DNA of 64,000 nucleotides from Hemibagrus wyckioides (GCF_019097595.1 NC_080718.1:26663157-26727156); one strand, 5' to 3'; positions 47,386 through 58,492 are shown, counted from the first letter of the stretch. Notes: a model not told the origin generated them from the letters alone. Program-made: numbers and translations.

Positions 47386-47760
47386 TGTCATACACTCATT
47401 CGTTTAAACAGACCACACACCTCCAAGATCAAACCAGTCCAGGAGACACTGAGAAAATTTCATAAAAGAGCTTTAACACTATAACCCACATATCTGGAGC
47501 AAAACGATGAGCTTTTTATTCACAATACCTAATTTGCATTTTGTCTATCCTCCTGTCATTAATATCAAGGCTAATAAGAGTTTATTAAAACCATATCAAA
47601 TATATACTACAACCAAAATGAAAAAGAAAACCGAACAAATAGGAAAAATAAAACATTTTCATATTTTTTTAAACGTGCAAACACCATTTTGTTGTGTGTC
47701 ATTCAGGGCAAAACTTGAAAAATGTGTAGTTTTGTGGTTTGTTTTGTTTAAACGTTTTAA
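47253..47760. other. Unique sequence with long (TG)n
   Basis: (TG)n of about 29 units at 47331-47389 ending GCGCGTG. Then A+T-rich sequence with no gene recognised. Confidence 0.6.
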
Positions 47761-47877
47761 ATCGTCAATCTGTCAGTCACGCGCAGGTGCGTCGTCGTGC
47801 CGCGGGCGCGCGCATCTACATGGCAACATCATGTCAAGCCAATTGGAAAACGCACGCGCGCGCGCGCCTTTAACTTT

Positions 47878-47878
47878 G

Positions 47879-47916
<38 letters not shown>

Positions 47917-48053
47917 CATGGTGATTTGACAGGAGTTCACCGCGGCGCGCGCGATACATCTATACATTATATCTGTTTCTGGAGGTAAAGTTTCACTCAA
48001 ATTAAAAACATTTAATAATAATAATAATAATGATAATAATAATAAAAATAATA
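47878..48053. repeat. Inverted (TTA)n / (TAA)n pair
   Basis: (TTA)n at 47878-47916 and (TAA)n at 48012-48053 are reverse complements about 95 bp apart, within the CpG-rich segment. Confidence 0.9.
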
Positions 48054-48176
48054 ACATTCGTTTATCCGTGTCTAATGGGTTTGAATGGTAATATTGATTC
48101 TTATGACTTACCTTTATAGGCTAGGCGAGGAGAGTTCCAGAGAGAGAAAGAGCCGAGCCACAGTCACGATGATTAC

Positions 48177-48178
<2 letters not shown>

Positions 48179-48207
<29 letters not shown>
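48179..48207. repeat. (CA)n microsatellite
   Basis: About 14 CA units inside the promoter candidate. Confidence 0.97.
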
Positions 48208-48209
<2 letters not shown>

Positions 48210-48591
48210 GCACGGGAGTACATAAGTCGTTCAGTCAGTCCTGGAGACGCTCCATCGAAAAAGAAAATATTAAAAACCCGTTAAAACGCGCGCTCCCATC
48301 TGGAGAGACGTGCACGGCGCGCTCGCACACGCACACGCGCTGCCCAGAGCACTAATTAACGTACCAATGGAATTCAGCAGCGCGCACGAGACCAAAAATC
48401 TCTCTTTGGGCTTGTCAAATTTCATTAAACGTCTCCATCCACAAGCGAACTCTAACCCGTTAAAAATAGCTTAAAGAAATCGATGACCATCAAGAAAAGT
48501 AGCCGGAATTCTACAAAGTCCATTTATTCTCCTCGTCGGTGTAATTAGAAGAAGAGCTGAGCTGCGCGGGAAACCGCTCAAATGACTGGAT

Positions 48592-48604
48592 TGCCATCTG
48601 CTGG
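48592..48604 (-). promoter_or_regulatory. CTCF-like core motif
   Basis: The plus strand reads TGCCATCTGCTGG, i.e. CCAGCAGATGGCA on minus, which fits the vertebrate CTCF core CCASYAGRKGGCA at every position. It lies on the edge of the CpG-rich segment. A 13-base match can arise by chance in 64 kb only rarely, but occupancy is unknown. Confidence 0.4.
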
Positions 48605-48640
48605 TGCGTCATAAACTCCTAAACCAATCAGGTTAGCGCA

Positions 48641-48838
48641 CGAGGGTCATGTTTCAAGTCACCTAGTGCACAGTAGTCTTATTCAATTTTCTGAAATAGT
48701 ACCCTACCCTTTTCATTCCATACGAATGACAAAAGGCATTTCCGGTATTCTTTGCCCTCTCTAGGCTGCGTCATGGAGTGTGGTTTCTTAATTCTACATT
48801 ATGCTTTCATATGTGACAACAACCAGAAATGATCCCAA
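48641..48838. other. Unique spacer
   Basis: CACCTAGTGCACAGTAGTCT, then TTATTC at 48660-48685 again resembles the 30-mer family. No gene. Confidence 0.4.
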
Positions 48839-48840
48839 AG

Positions 48841-49140
48841 TAGTGCCCTATGTAGTGAATAGGGTGTGAGTAGTGCCCTATGTAGTCAATAGGGTGTGAG
48901 TAGTGCCCTATGTAGTCAATAGGGTGTGAGTAGTGCCCTATGTAGTCAATAGGGTGTGAGTAGTGCCCTATGTAGTGAATAGGGTGTGAGTAGTGCCCTA
49001 TGTAGTCAATAGGGTGTGAGTAGTGCCCTATGTAGTCAATAGGGTGTGAGTAGTGCCCTATGTAGTCAATAGGGTGTGAGTAGTGCCCTATGTAGTCAAT
49101 AGGGTGTGAGTAGTGCCCTATGTAGTCAATAGGGTGTGAT
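48841..49140. repeat. 30-bp minisatellite, ten exact-length units
   Basis: TAGTGCCCTATGTAGTSAAT-AGGGTGTGAG repeats ten times without length change. Units 1 and 5 have GTGAAT and the rest GTCAAT. CCCTAT and ATAGGG within each unit are inverted repeats, so each unit can fold. The minus frame reads GHYSHPIDYI. There are no variable spacers, so it is not a CRISPR array. Confidence 0.97.
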
Positions 49141-49252
49141 TTTTTAGGGTGTGAGGCTATACCGTTTAAAATGGTGCTTATGTATCTCAAATCACACAAT
49201 ATGGGTTTTATACTAAATTATTTACCTTATTCTTCTGAGCTTCTTCTGGGCT
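49141..49252. other. Short unique spacer
   Basis: Nothing recognised. Confidence 0.4.
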
Positions 49253-49915
49253 TTTTCAGATCACACTTCTTCGGCCCAGCTGGGGCTTCTTCTGATCATG
49301 GTGAGGCTGTTCTTGCCCAATCTGGGGCTTCTTCTGTCCACAGTAGGGCTATTCCTGCCCAATCTCTGTCTTCTTCTGTTAATGGTAGGGTTATTCCCGC
49401 CCAGTCTGGGGCTTCTGTTCATAGTAGGGTTATTCCTGCTCAATTTGGGGCTTCTTCTGTTCATGTTGAAGCCTTTCCTGCCTAATCTGGGGGTTCTTCT
49501 TGTCCATGGTAGAGCTATTCCTGCCCAATATGGGGCTTCTTCTGTTCATGTTGAGGCTATTCCTGCCCAATCTGGGGCATCTTCTGTCCATGGTGGAGAT
49601 ATTTCCATCCATATTAGAGTGTCTTTGAAAAATCATTGACAAGATTGCCTTCCTTTGCCCATGCATGACAGTTTACTCTGCCCTAGCTGAGGCTTTTGCC
49701 CACTCCAGGGCTTCTGTCCATTCAAGAATTGCCCTGCCAAAGATAAGGCTTTCTACCCTTTCTGCCCATGCTGAGGCTTCCTCTACCAAAGTTAATGGGT
49801 TTTTCCCATTCTGGGGCATTGTCTGACCATGCTGGGGCTTCTGTCAAAGTTGCTGCTTCTTCTTCTGCCCTTGCTAAGGCTTCATCTGCACAAGTTGAGG
49901 TCATTTGTGCTTAAG
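49253..49915. repeat. 42-bp minisatellite, array A (degenerate to the right)
   Basis: Units of the form GGCTATTCCTGCCCAATCTG, GGGCTTCTTCTGTTCATGGT repeat at about 42 bp to 49640. From 49650 to 49915 only decayed pieces (CTGAGGCTT, GGGGCTTCTGTC) remain. The plus frame reads GAIPAQSGASSVHG-like 14-residue repeats. Confidence 0.85.
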
Positions 49916-50660
49916 CATTCACCCTCCTGCAGAGTATGAAGCATCACCAAGAGTTTGGCCGTTTGAACCCCGACAATGCCGCTGTTGTCCAATGCCAAGT
50001 GTTAGAGGGAGCTTAACTGTCCATGCTGTCTGGGTGAGAGGGGCAACATTAATCTCTACCCTGTTAATCAGAGTGACATGATCTTGGGTATCTGTGAGCT
50101 CATGTAAGCAAAAGAGGCTAAATAGCACTTTCCTTCAAGTAAATACTTACAGAAAGCACTTGACTTGCGTTATAAGGAGAACTATTGATGGGAACTGGGA
50201 AATTACCAGATTGGGAGAAATATCTAGAAATAAAATGTTATAATAATAAAATATTCAAAATATAATGATTTCAAATTATATATCAATTAGTTTACACCTA
50301 ATAATTTGCCATGGGACTGTATTGAGTATGAGAAAAGTGCAAGTCACACCACAACAAACAAACATCATTATACTAATGAGGGTGATTTATAATGGAAGAA
50401 ATTCAGAGCACATTCTGTTTGACAGGAGACTTTAATAGAAAATAGGACCTTTGTGCTAGACATGTGCTTATCTCATTAACGCTGCTAAATCAGAAATAAT
50501 GTTTGGCATGCACCTGTCAAATATCCAGAGAAAAGGAACCTCTTCTAGTGTGGTGACTATATAGGGGTTATATTTTAAAATATGCAAAATATATTCAAAA
50601 CACAATCTAAGCCAAGTAGTCACATTGATTTGTGGTTCAGGTGTGTTGATGGACTTACAG
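49916..50660. other. Unique sequence between the two 42-bp arrays
   Basis: No gene is recognised. 50330-50530 is repeat-free with ATTAACGCTGCTAAATCAGA and TTATAATGG words and could be conserved non-coding DNA. Confidence 0.25.
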
Positions 50661-51190
50661 GATGTTGAAGCTATTCCTGCCCAATCTGGGGCTTCATTTG
50701 TCCATGGTTGGGTTATTCCTGCCCAATATGGGACTTCTGTTCATGGTGAGGTTATTCCTACCCAATCTGGGGCTTCTTCTGTTCATGGTGGGGCTATTCC
50801 TGATCAATATGGTGCTTCTTCTGTTCATTGTTGGGTTATTCTTGCCCAATATGGGGCTTCTTCTGTTAATGGTAAGACTATTCCTGCCCAATCAGGGGCT
50901 TCTTTTGTTCATGGTGGGGTTATTCCTGCTCAATCAGGGACTTCTGTTCATGGTGGGGCTATTCCTGCCCAATCAGGGGCTTCTTTTGTTCATGGTGGGG
51001 TTATTCCTGCTCAATCAAGGACTTCTTCTGTTCATGGTGGGGTTATTCCTGCCCAATCTGGGGCTTCTTCTGTTCATGGTGGCGCTATTCCTGCCCAATC
51101 TGAGGCTTCTTTTGTTCATGGTGGGGCTATTCCTGCCCAATCTAGTATTTCTTCTGTTCATAGTGGGGCTATTCCTGCCCAATCTTGGAA
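50661..51190 (+). repeat. 42-bp minisatellite, array B, with 206-codon open frame
   Basis: About 13 units of the same repeat as array A. Units of 39 and 42 bp both keep the frame, so one frame (50625-51245) is open for 206 codons with a 13-14 residue period (GAIPAQSGASSVHG), and a second frame is also open. No signal peptide, domain or splice context is visible. I regard it as repeat-derived. Confidence 0.85.
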
Positions 51191-53590
51191 TGTATATATA
51201 AACGCATATATAAATACTTATCAAATTCAGGGCGTGATCACCTGATATGTCTATAACCAAAGGGCCAGGTGAATCTACAGTCTGAGCTAAAAAGAATTTA
51301 GCGAGAAGAATTTCTCGAGATTACAGTTCGACAAAAATCCAATATGTTCCTTCTTAAGACGTTTGTGAAGAGGAAATGACCTGATTCAAGTGCCAGGTCT
51401 TTTATCTGTTATTGCCTGTGTAAAATCTGTCATTGTTTTTGTGCTAGTTGCCTAGACTCCTAATTATTGCATGCCATTTTGTTTACCCTTATTTCTCATC
51501 CAGCAGACATGGCAATGTGCTTTCTGAAGCTTGTTAAAGCCTAATGAGATTTATAATAGAAATTCTAACACCAGGTCAAGGTTAAAACAAGAAACAATGA
51601 TCAAACAAGAAGGCATGTATAGGTTATTGCAGCTTAAAATAAACCAGCTGTGACACAGAGCCAGAGCTAAAGGCTAAAGCACATACTCAAGACCCATGAA
51701 CCTAAAAGACGGGGCAAGCAGTAAAGCTAGTTCTTTTTGTGCTGTTCTGATTAGTCCCTATGAGCTATCCTTTATTCCTGGATTTTTCAGACCATGTCAG
51801 CTATCTCGGCTGTCTTAGTGGTACATTCCACAGATGGGTTCATCACATCAACTCATCTGTGTGTTACTCCACATGCCCTATCTGTTTGAGGCAGTATCCC
51901 ATCTTTTGGGGGTATGCTTGAAGATGCAGCAGGATATCTAAAATTCAAGAATTGACTCTTTCTAATTACATCCCCCTGCTTTTGTGGTTTTGATTGGTTT
52001 TTTACAATAGTACACTTGGTATTGAGTACAATCGCTGGACTCTTTAGATATTAAATGTTGCTTTTGGCAGGATCAGGCCTCAGAGTCTGAGTAGCTAATA
52101 ACTTTAAGGGTATACATGTAGAGTTATTTTATTGTATCTGTCTCTTGAGGTACTTTTATTTGCTATGGAGAATGCCATTTTGTTTATTGTCCAAGTCTTT
52201 GATTCGCCTTTTCAGTGTTGTCTTCCAGAGTTCCCCAGAGTTCCTAATGAAAGGTGTCACTTCTTAGTGACTTTTGTAACACCTACTAGCAGCAAGGGGA
52301 ACACAGAGAAAAGTAGAGAGTCAGGGATCCAGGAAAATAAGTGCTCTTTTATTTACAACAGTGGTAGAAAATGTCACTCTGTGAAAGGTGCTGGTGAAGT
52401 GGTCAAGAGTCTTCGGTGGAGCGGCGGTGAAGTGGCTAATCAGAGAGGCAGCAAGGCAGACCCCTGGAGCGTGGCTTAGGCTCAGCCATTTTGGGAGTAT
52501 TGTCCTCTTTATGGCGTTGTTGCATCCATTAACAATCACCCCAATCCTCTTCCTAGTGCTAAGCCTGGATTTCTTTAACCATCTTCTTTTGGAGGGTGAA
52601 GAATTAGGCAGCTTGTGATTGGTCCACTGAGTTTTGGTGCGCTTTTGGCCACTTTGCAGCCACACTCAGTGGCGCTGGCCATGGTGCTTAATTGCTGCTT
52701 TTGATTCAGCAATGCTGTTTTAAGGAGCTTTTTTTGTGGGTTGAGTACATTGTTGTGTGCACCACCATCACACCTTGTATAGCGCTGGCTATTCCATATG
52801 CATGTATTCTATCTTGGACTCAATCCAGATAATTCTTTCTGCTACGTCGAAGAGTCTCGGTTGATTTTCCTGTATCTGTTTATCTTTTTTTATTAGTACT
52901 CACTTAACTTTGATGGTTATTATACCTGACAGTAGCTTACAGACAGGTAACTATTTCATAATTGGATGTTGATTGTCATTTGGTGAACAATCCCATCAGT
53001 CTGATCTTATAAAGTGGCTAGTTTCCCCAGGCAATGGTGTTATTTGATTGTTTCTCTCATATTCTCTTACAGTATTGTCTATATATTGTATATGTATACT
53101 CTGTAACTGCAAGGTAATTATGATTTCCGTCATAATTAAGACTAGAAAGGACTAGTCATCATATGTATCTAGAGAGGCCGGGATAAACGCTTAAAACTAG
53201 AATACACTCCACCATCCAGGTTGTTTTTAGGAAGTGGGAGAAAACCATAGAATATGGAACCTGGAACCTGGTACTGTGAGGCAGCAACACTGCATCCTCT
53301 GCCACTATAGTGATTTATGAATGGGATTATGGGGGAAAAAAAGGATACCCATGACAAATAAATCACGGGGTATTAGTTAATGCTTAGTAAAGATGGCCAG
53401 ATGTGACTTGAAGCTCTTGTAAGGAATAAAAGAATAAAGAGGGAAGGAAAATATGGGGGAAAGACATGACTATTAACAGAGAGAACTGACAAAGATGAAA
53501 CTGTTTGAAAAATTAATGAATGAAACTAACAGGTGTGACGGTGAGAATAAGGGACAGGTTTAAGACCTTCCGACAAGATTCAGTCATTAA
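51191..53590. other. Unique sequence, possible undescribed repeat at 52.2-52.7 kb
   Basis: 51.40-51.56 kb contains TCCTAATTATTGCATGCC-type sequence that could be conserved. 52.24-52.68 kb has overlapping frames on both strands (plus 52132-52479 and 52388-52618; minus 52321-52665) of unknown kind and might be a decayed mobile element. Nothing else is recognised. Confidence 0.3.
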
Positions 53591-53606
53591 GAGCATGGAG
53601 GACATG

Positions 53607-53673
53607 TGACCACACACACACACACTATATATATACACATATACATATACACACACACATATATAGATAGATA
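53607..53673. repeat. CA/TA compound microsatellite
   Basis: (CA)n then TATATACACATATACATATA then (CA)n and a short GATA run, directly against the next Tc1-like end. Confidence 0.9.
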
Positions 53674-53905
53674 GATCAGGCATAACATTATGACCACCTG
53701 TCTAATATTGTGTTGGTCCCCCTTTTGCCGCCAATACAGCCCTGACCCGTCCTGCACTGTGTATTCTCACACCTTTCTATCAGAACCAGCATTAACTTCT
53801 TCAGCAATGTGAGCAACAGTAGCTCGTCTGTTGGATCGGATCACACAGGCCAGCCCTTGCTCCCCACATGCATCAATAAGCCATGGCCGCCCAAGACCCT
53901 GTTGC
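53674..53905 (-). mobile_element. Tc1-like transposon derivative, internally deleted and truncated
   Basis: The terminal repeat GATCAGGCATAACATTATGA is followed by CTAATATTGTGTTGGTCCCC, then after CCTGACCCGTCCTGC the sequence jumps to the transposase 5' half in reverse (ACACCTTTCTATCAGAACCA, TCGTCTGTTGGATCGGATCA). The other end is cut off where a SINE begins. Same family as 14.0, 29.0 and 33.1 kb, with a third deletion junction. Confidence 0.8.
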
Positions 53906-53992
53906 TGCAGCACCCATGGAGCAGAGAGGGTTCAGAACCTTGCTCAAGGGCCCAATGGTGGCAGTTTGGGCCACCACATTAGCCACCACTAC
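53906..53992 (-). mobile_element. SINE fragment
   Basis: GCAGCACCCATGGAGCAGAG, GGTTCAGAACCTTGCTCAAG and GGCAGTTTGGGCCACCAC follow the reverse order of the 15.08-kb SINE body. It abuts the Tc1-like remnant. Confidence 0.65.
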
Positions 53993-54800
53993 CCATGTTC
54001 CCATGTTCTGAGCTCATCATGGTTCCCAGCCTATCACTGCTTGCACTCCTCATCACATGCCTTTGATTTCATTTCACTAAATGCCTTTATTTTGGTTATG
54101 ATCTTTGTTTTAGCTTGGTGTTGCCTCTGCTTGACGTCATGTCATTGGTTTGTTGCCTGACTGTGTTCACCTGTAATATGTTATCCTTTAATACATGCTG
54201 TTAGAGAAAGGTTATAGTATTTATAGTAATAGGAATGACAGAATCTTGTTTTAGAAATATTATTTATAAAAATGCATCATTATTGTTTTCTTCTTCTCTT
54301 TTCTTTTCAGAAGAGATTAAACAGAATCAGTTCTTGATAGTGAACTCAGGCCTCTATACCGTACTGAAAAGCAATATTTAACTCATAAATGTCAGCCACT
54401 TTAATCCCAATCCCCTTTAGTCTCAGTTCCAAGACACATAATCTTGGCCGTCTTCCCGGATCAGAGAGGGGCATTAGGGACCCACTGGGTACACACTGAG
54501 ATTAATTATGTATTGACCACACATACAAACAGACAAACAGTCATCGTTATTAGAGTGATATGGGATATTGCTGCTATTTTAGGTTCATGTGTGTGGTAGG
54601 CCACCAGAGTTATAAGAAGGCTTAATAATGGAGCTTTAATGAAGGTTTTGTGTGTGTGTGTGTGTGTGTGTGTCCTGTGCTGGATAATCAGCTCTCTGGG
54701 GAAACTGCTAACATGGTAACAGTTGTTGGTTGTGTTGGCATCTAAGCTGTAGACTTCAAAGAGTTTTGTATCTGCTTATAATTGGGTAGTTTAGATTTTT
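53993..54800. other. Unique sequence with (TG)n
   Basis: (TG)n at 54649-54673. 54.36-54.62 kb (TTTAATCCCAATCCCCTTTA, GAGATTAATTATGTATTGAC) is repeat-free and could be a conserved non-coding element. No gene. Confidence 0.3.
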
Positions 54801-54804
54801 TCAT

Positions 54805-55266
54805 CGTTCCATCCACCCATCCATCCATCCATCCAACCACTTATTTACCAATCCATCCACTCAGCCATCCACCCATTCATCTTTCTTTACATTCAACCAT
54901 CTTTAACATACATTCAACCACCCATCCATCCATCAACTCAGCTATGCATTCATCCATCTATACATTCACTTATTTTTTCATTCATCCATCTACCAAGTTA
55001 CCATCTATACACACACTTATTTATCCACCCATCCATTTATCAAGTCATCTACACATCCACTTATGTGTTCATCCCTCCATCCATCCATCTCTCCATCCAT
55101 CCACCAATCTGTCCATCTGTACATCTACTTATATATTCACCCAGTCACCCACACATGCATACATTTATTTATTACTCCTTCCTTCCCTCCATCCATCCAT
55201 TTATCCATCCATCCATCCATCCATCCATCCATCCATTTACTTATCTGTTCAGTCACCCACTGTTTC

Positions 55267-55331
<65 letters not shown>

Positions 55332-56045
55332 GGTAACCCATTCATCATCTACTCAATAATCAACTCATCTAGCCATCATCATATGGATTTATCCATCCTT
55401 TTTCCATTCACCCACATATCGAAAATTCAGTGTATAAAATCAATCCATCGATCCATCCATCCATCCATCCATCCAATCATCTGAGTATCTCTACACTTCT
55501 GTCCACTCACACATACATCACTTTACATATTCCTCTATCTACCCAATGTCTATTTAGTCACCCAGTTTCAGCTGTCCATTAATTCATATGTCTACATATT
55601 TATTTATCCATCTTTCTATCTATCCATCCATCCACCTGGTACCACTGATCATCTACAAAACAATCAACTTTTCTAATAATCTTCATACTGATTCATCCAT
55701 CCATTAACTATCCACTTATCCAAAATCCAGTGTATAAAGTAAATTCATCCATCCATCCATAGGAATCCTAGTCAGAGTCATGATGAATCCAGTAACCTGT
55801 GCAGAACAGTAACCCAAGCTCAGGGTCACTGGAGCTATGAGGTAACAATGTCACCTGTGCACCAACATCAATTCATCTCTCTATCTACTCTCAACAACCC
55901 TCATCATCCATCAATCCATTCGAACCAATACAAACCCATCACTGCACCCATTCATCCATTCAACCATCTAAACCAACCGTCTAAAATAACTCCATTCTCC
56001 CACCCTTCCACTCATCCACCCATTTATTTATCCATTTCTTAGTTA
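54805..56045. repeat. CATC/TATC/ACTT tetranucleotide-rich region
   Basis: Degenerate CCATCCATC, CATTCATC and ACTTATTTAT repeats. Perfect (TATC)n at 55264-55332 and (CATC)n at 55184-55235 and 55444-55472. Two similar segments (TCATCTACTCAATAATCAAC near 55345 and ATCATCTACAAAACAATCAA near 55647) suggest a block duplication of about 300 bp. Ser/Ile/His/Pro frames are compositional. Confidence 0.9.
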
Positions 56046-56051
56046 CTTACC

Positions 56052-56059
<8 letters not shown>

Positions 56060-56082
<23 letters not shown>
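56060..56082. repeat. (CT)n microsatellite
   Basis: About 11 CT units. Confidence 0.95.
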
Positions 56083-56500
56083 CCACTGTTGTCAATAGTT
56101 TAATAGGCCATAATTTTAGCCCAGACACTTTTCTTGCTCAATAATGAGATGATCACATTCAGCTTTGGCAAATATCTGATTAGAAAAACTCACAGGATGG
56201 AATTAGTAGATATCTTTCTCTCGGCTCGTGTCGCAAGATGAGACGCAGAATTTTGGCTGTAGATGTGCAGCATCTGTATCGTTTGTTCAGCCCCTTTAAG
56301 CACAACACCAGCATCCAATTTGTGGCTCATAACAAAGCGGTATAACAGGCAGAATGATCATGAGCGTTATTAAGCCAGGTACCGATTGAGTTCCACGGTG
56401 AGCCGTTAACAATGTTAATAAAACATTTTAATGTTGTTTATGGTGTTGCACTCAGACTAGAGAAATATTTTGATTACTGAACGTGGGTGGGATTGATTTA
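56083..56500. other. Conserved non-coding candidate
   Basis: Repeat-free sequence with ATTTTAGCCCAGACAC, CTCAATAATGAGATGATCAC, AACAAAG and TTAACAATGTTAATAAAAC words, retained CpGs and no open frame of note. The character is that of developmental enhancers; only alignment to other fish can test it. Confidence 0.35.
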
Positions 56501-56830
56501 ACAGATGGTGCAAAAAAAAAATAGGAACGCAATACAACCACACTCCAGAGGAAACATATTTGCGTGCAGACATGATCACAGCGCGCACAAACACACACAC
56601 ACACACACACCAACTTACTTATCTTGTTACTGCTTTATTTATCACAGCGCTGTTCAATTCATGATTCTGATTAATCATAAGATGTTGATTAATTTTCTCT
56701 TAAATATAGACTTCAGGTCTTTAGGACGGAGATAAAAAAGATAAAAAAATAGCGGCTGTTGACATTCCACAACAGTACATGTAGCTATAAATGGATAAAA
56801 ACGCGTGACAAATGACGCATCGAAAGGTTA
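56501..56830. other. Unique sequence with (CA)n
   Basis: (CA)n at 56588-56611. Nothing else recognised. Confidence 0.5.
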
Positions 56831-56831
56831 T

Positions 56832-57020
56832 ACAGTGGAACCTCGGCATATGAATTTAATTCATTCTGGAGACGAGTTCTTAAGGTGAAAATGTGTATTG
56901 CGAAACGAATTGTCCCATAAGAAATAATGTAAATGCAGATAATCCGTTCCAGCTGCCCAAAAATATGAGCAATATTCCCAATACGAAGCATATGTAAACT
57001 GTATGGCTGCTTACAAAGAA
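56832..57020. mobile_element. Dispersed repeat copy A (ACAGTGGAACCTCGG)
   Basis: This starts ACAGTGGAACCTCGGCATA and continues GAGTTCTTAAGGTGAAA, AATGTAAATGCAGATAATCC, TCCCAATACGAAGC and CTGTATGGCTGCTTACAAAG. The copy at 60.49 kb has the same order with a 30-bp gap. The leading string resembles the terminal repeat of some mariner/pogo-type elements, so it is probably a non-autonomous DNA transposon. Confidence 0.65.
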
Positions 57021-57119
57021 CTGACGAAATGTAAAATAAATAAAGATGAAATAAAACTTTTAGTGTGTTTTTTTCTATAACAGCATGACCCCAAGTGTAC
57101 TTGAAAATGAAATAAAAAT

Positions 57120-57562
57120 CATTTCCTCACTTGGCCCCACATGGACAGCCTGGAGATATATGGGACTGCTGTGGATAATAGCACTTAGAGACCATGGAGC
57201 TGCCTTTTACCACTGTCTGGATTTGCGCTCGGGTCTCCATCATTGATCGTTTGATTACTTCAGTAAAAAACACTCCGTATTAAAACTATAAAGAATTTAG
57301 AAATGACGCTGATGCTCAAAAAATCTTCTACACAATTGTGGTGTTTAGGTATAGAAGGAAATGATTAATCAATTATTAATCATTAAACATCAATTATTAA
57401 TTATTAATTAATGATTAATCATCGCACTCTCCAGAGTCACCCAGATGAGGATGAGGCTGAGGTTCCCTTACAGAGTCTGGTTCCTCTCAAGGTTCCTTCC
57501 TCTTATCCTTTCAGAGAGATTTTCCTTGCCACCTTCACCTCTGGCTTGTTCATTAGGAATAA
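57120..57562 (+). mobile_element. Dispersed teleost repeat, probable retrotransposon 3' region
   Basis: Ordered blocks GGACAGCCTGGAGATATATG, GAGACCATGGAGCTGC, GGGTCTCCATCATTGA, CACCCAGATGAGGATGAGG, TCTGGTTCCTCTCAAGGTTC and TTTTCCTTGCCACCTTCACC match a highly repeated sequence type that I know from many teleost genomes and believe to be the 3' part of a non-LTR element. An AT-rich TTAATTATTAAT stretch interrupts it. Confidence 0.6.
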
Positions 57563-57641
57563 ATACAAAAGTAAATAGAAGAATTATTAAAAAATATTAA
57601 CAAACAAACAAAATAAATAAAAAATAATGTATTCCTCATTA

Positions 57642-57708
<67 letters not shown>

Positions 57709-57790
57709 AAGCACTATACAAATAAAATAAAACTGAATTAAAATTGCCTTGTGTCCAAGTATGGATGGATGGATGGATGGATGGATGGAT
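57563..57790. repeat. (AAAT)n and (GGAT)n microsatellites
   Basis: (AAAT)n with about 17 units at 57640-57708 and (GGAT)n at 57762-57790. Confidence 0.95.
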
Positions 57791-58492
57791 GTTTGAACTA
57801 ATCTAAAATCTTTACAAAGTCAACAATGCCACGGAAATTCCCAACACACCTTTGTCATCAGAGCTGCTGTTATAGAAAACCAACCAGTCAGAACGTCACA
57901 TTCAATAGTGTCATGTTTTATATAATGAATCAAATGTAACAGAATGTTAAGCAGTACTGTAGTAGTCACTACATCCTCAGTTCTAAGTCTTCTTCGCAGA
58001 CCTACTGGAATGAATTGGCTCTTCTCTTCTGCAACTAATTCTCCTGTTTGGCTGGCGTTATCTCTCTGACTCAGGCCTTGTCCCCAGACAGTGAAGAGAG
58101 AAACACTGGCAGATGTTCTGGATGTAAAAGTGTTCCTAAGCTTTGGACTGCAATCAGACACCCACAAGCTGTTCGTCTGTGTTTGTTTGAGTTTCCTATG
58201 GTCAGCCCCGTGTGTGAAAGGATTTGGATCCATCAACAGTTGGTGCGTCTGTTGCTATTAATGCCAAAAATTTTGCCACTAAGGTTCTGTAATTAAAATC
58301 CACTAATGCATGTCTATACTAGATGTAAATAAATTGGCAGCTATAGATATGGGTCCATCCCAAAAGTCTGAGTGTCTGACTGTCTGAGTGAATGCTAAGT
58401 AAAAGAATAAAACATTTAAGGGTGTTGTATTGTATTATTTTCCAACAATATCATGTGTTGCAATTTGTCAATATTAACAATATTAAAGAATG
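57791..58492. other. Unique sequence, nothing recognised
   Basis: Open frames (minus 57820-58236, 138 codons; plus 58048-58296) show no recognisable family. The minus frame is longer than expected by chance for non-repeat DNA but has no supporting splice or motif evidence. Confidence 0.3.

Larger units (their letters stand above)
47761..48640. promoter_or_regulatory. CpG-rich promoter candidate
   Basis: CpG density is high at 47.77-47.87, 47.94-47.96 and 48.28-48.40 kb in a window that is otherwise CpG-poor. CCAAT words occur at about 47836, 48363 and 48622. On the minus strand AAG/GTAAGT at 48112/48111 is a perfect 5' splice site, and on plus GGAG/GTAAAG at 47984/47985 is another. This fits a first non-coding exon and promoter of a gene, perhaps on minus, whose coding exons lie elsewhere. 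(TTA)n, (AAT)n and (CA)n runs interrupt it. No coding sequence is identified. Confidence 0.4.

Noticed and set aside
48841..49140. Ten regular 30-bp repeats resembling a CRISPR array
   Set aside because: Units are directly adjacent with no spacers, the host is a vertebrate, and no cas-like gene is present.
57820..58236. 138-codon minus-strand frame
   Set aside because: Not repeat-derived, but no domain, start context or splice sites support it. Length alone is not enough in 64 kb.
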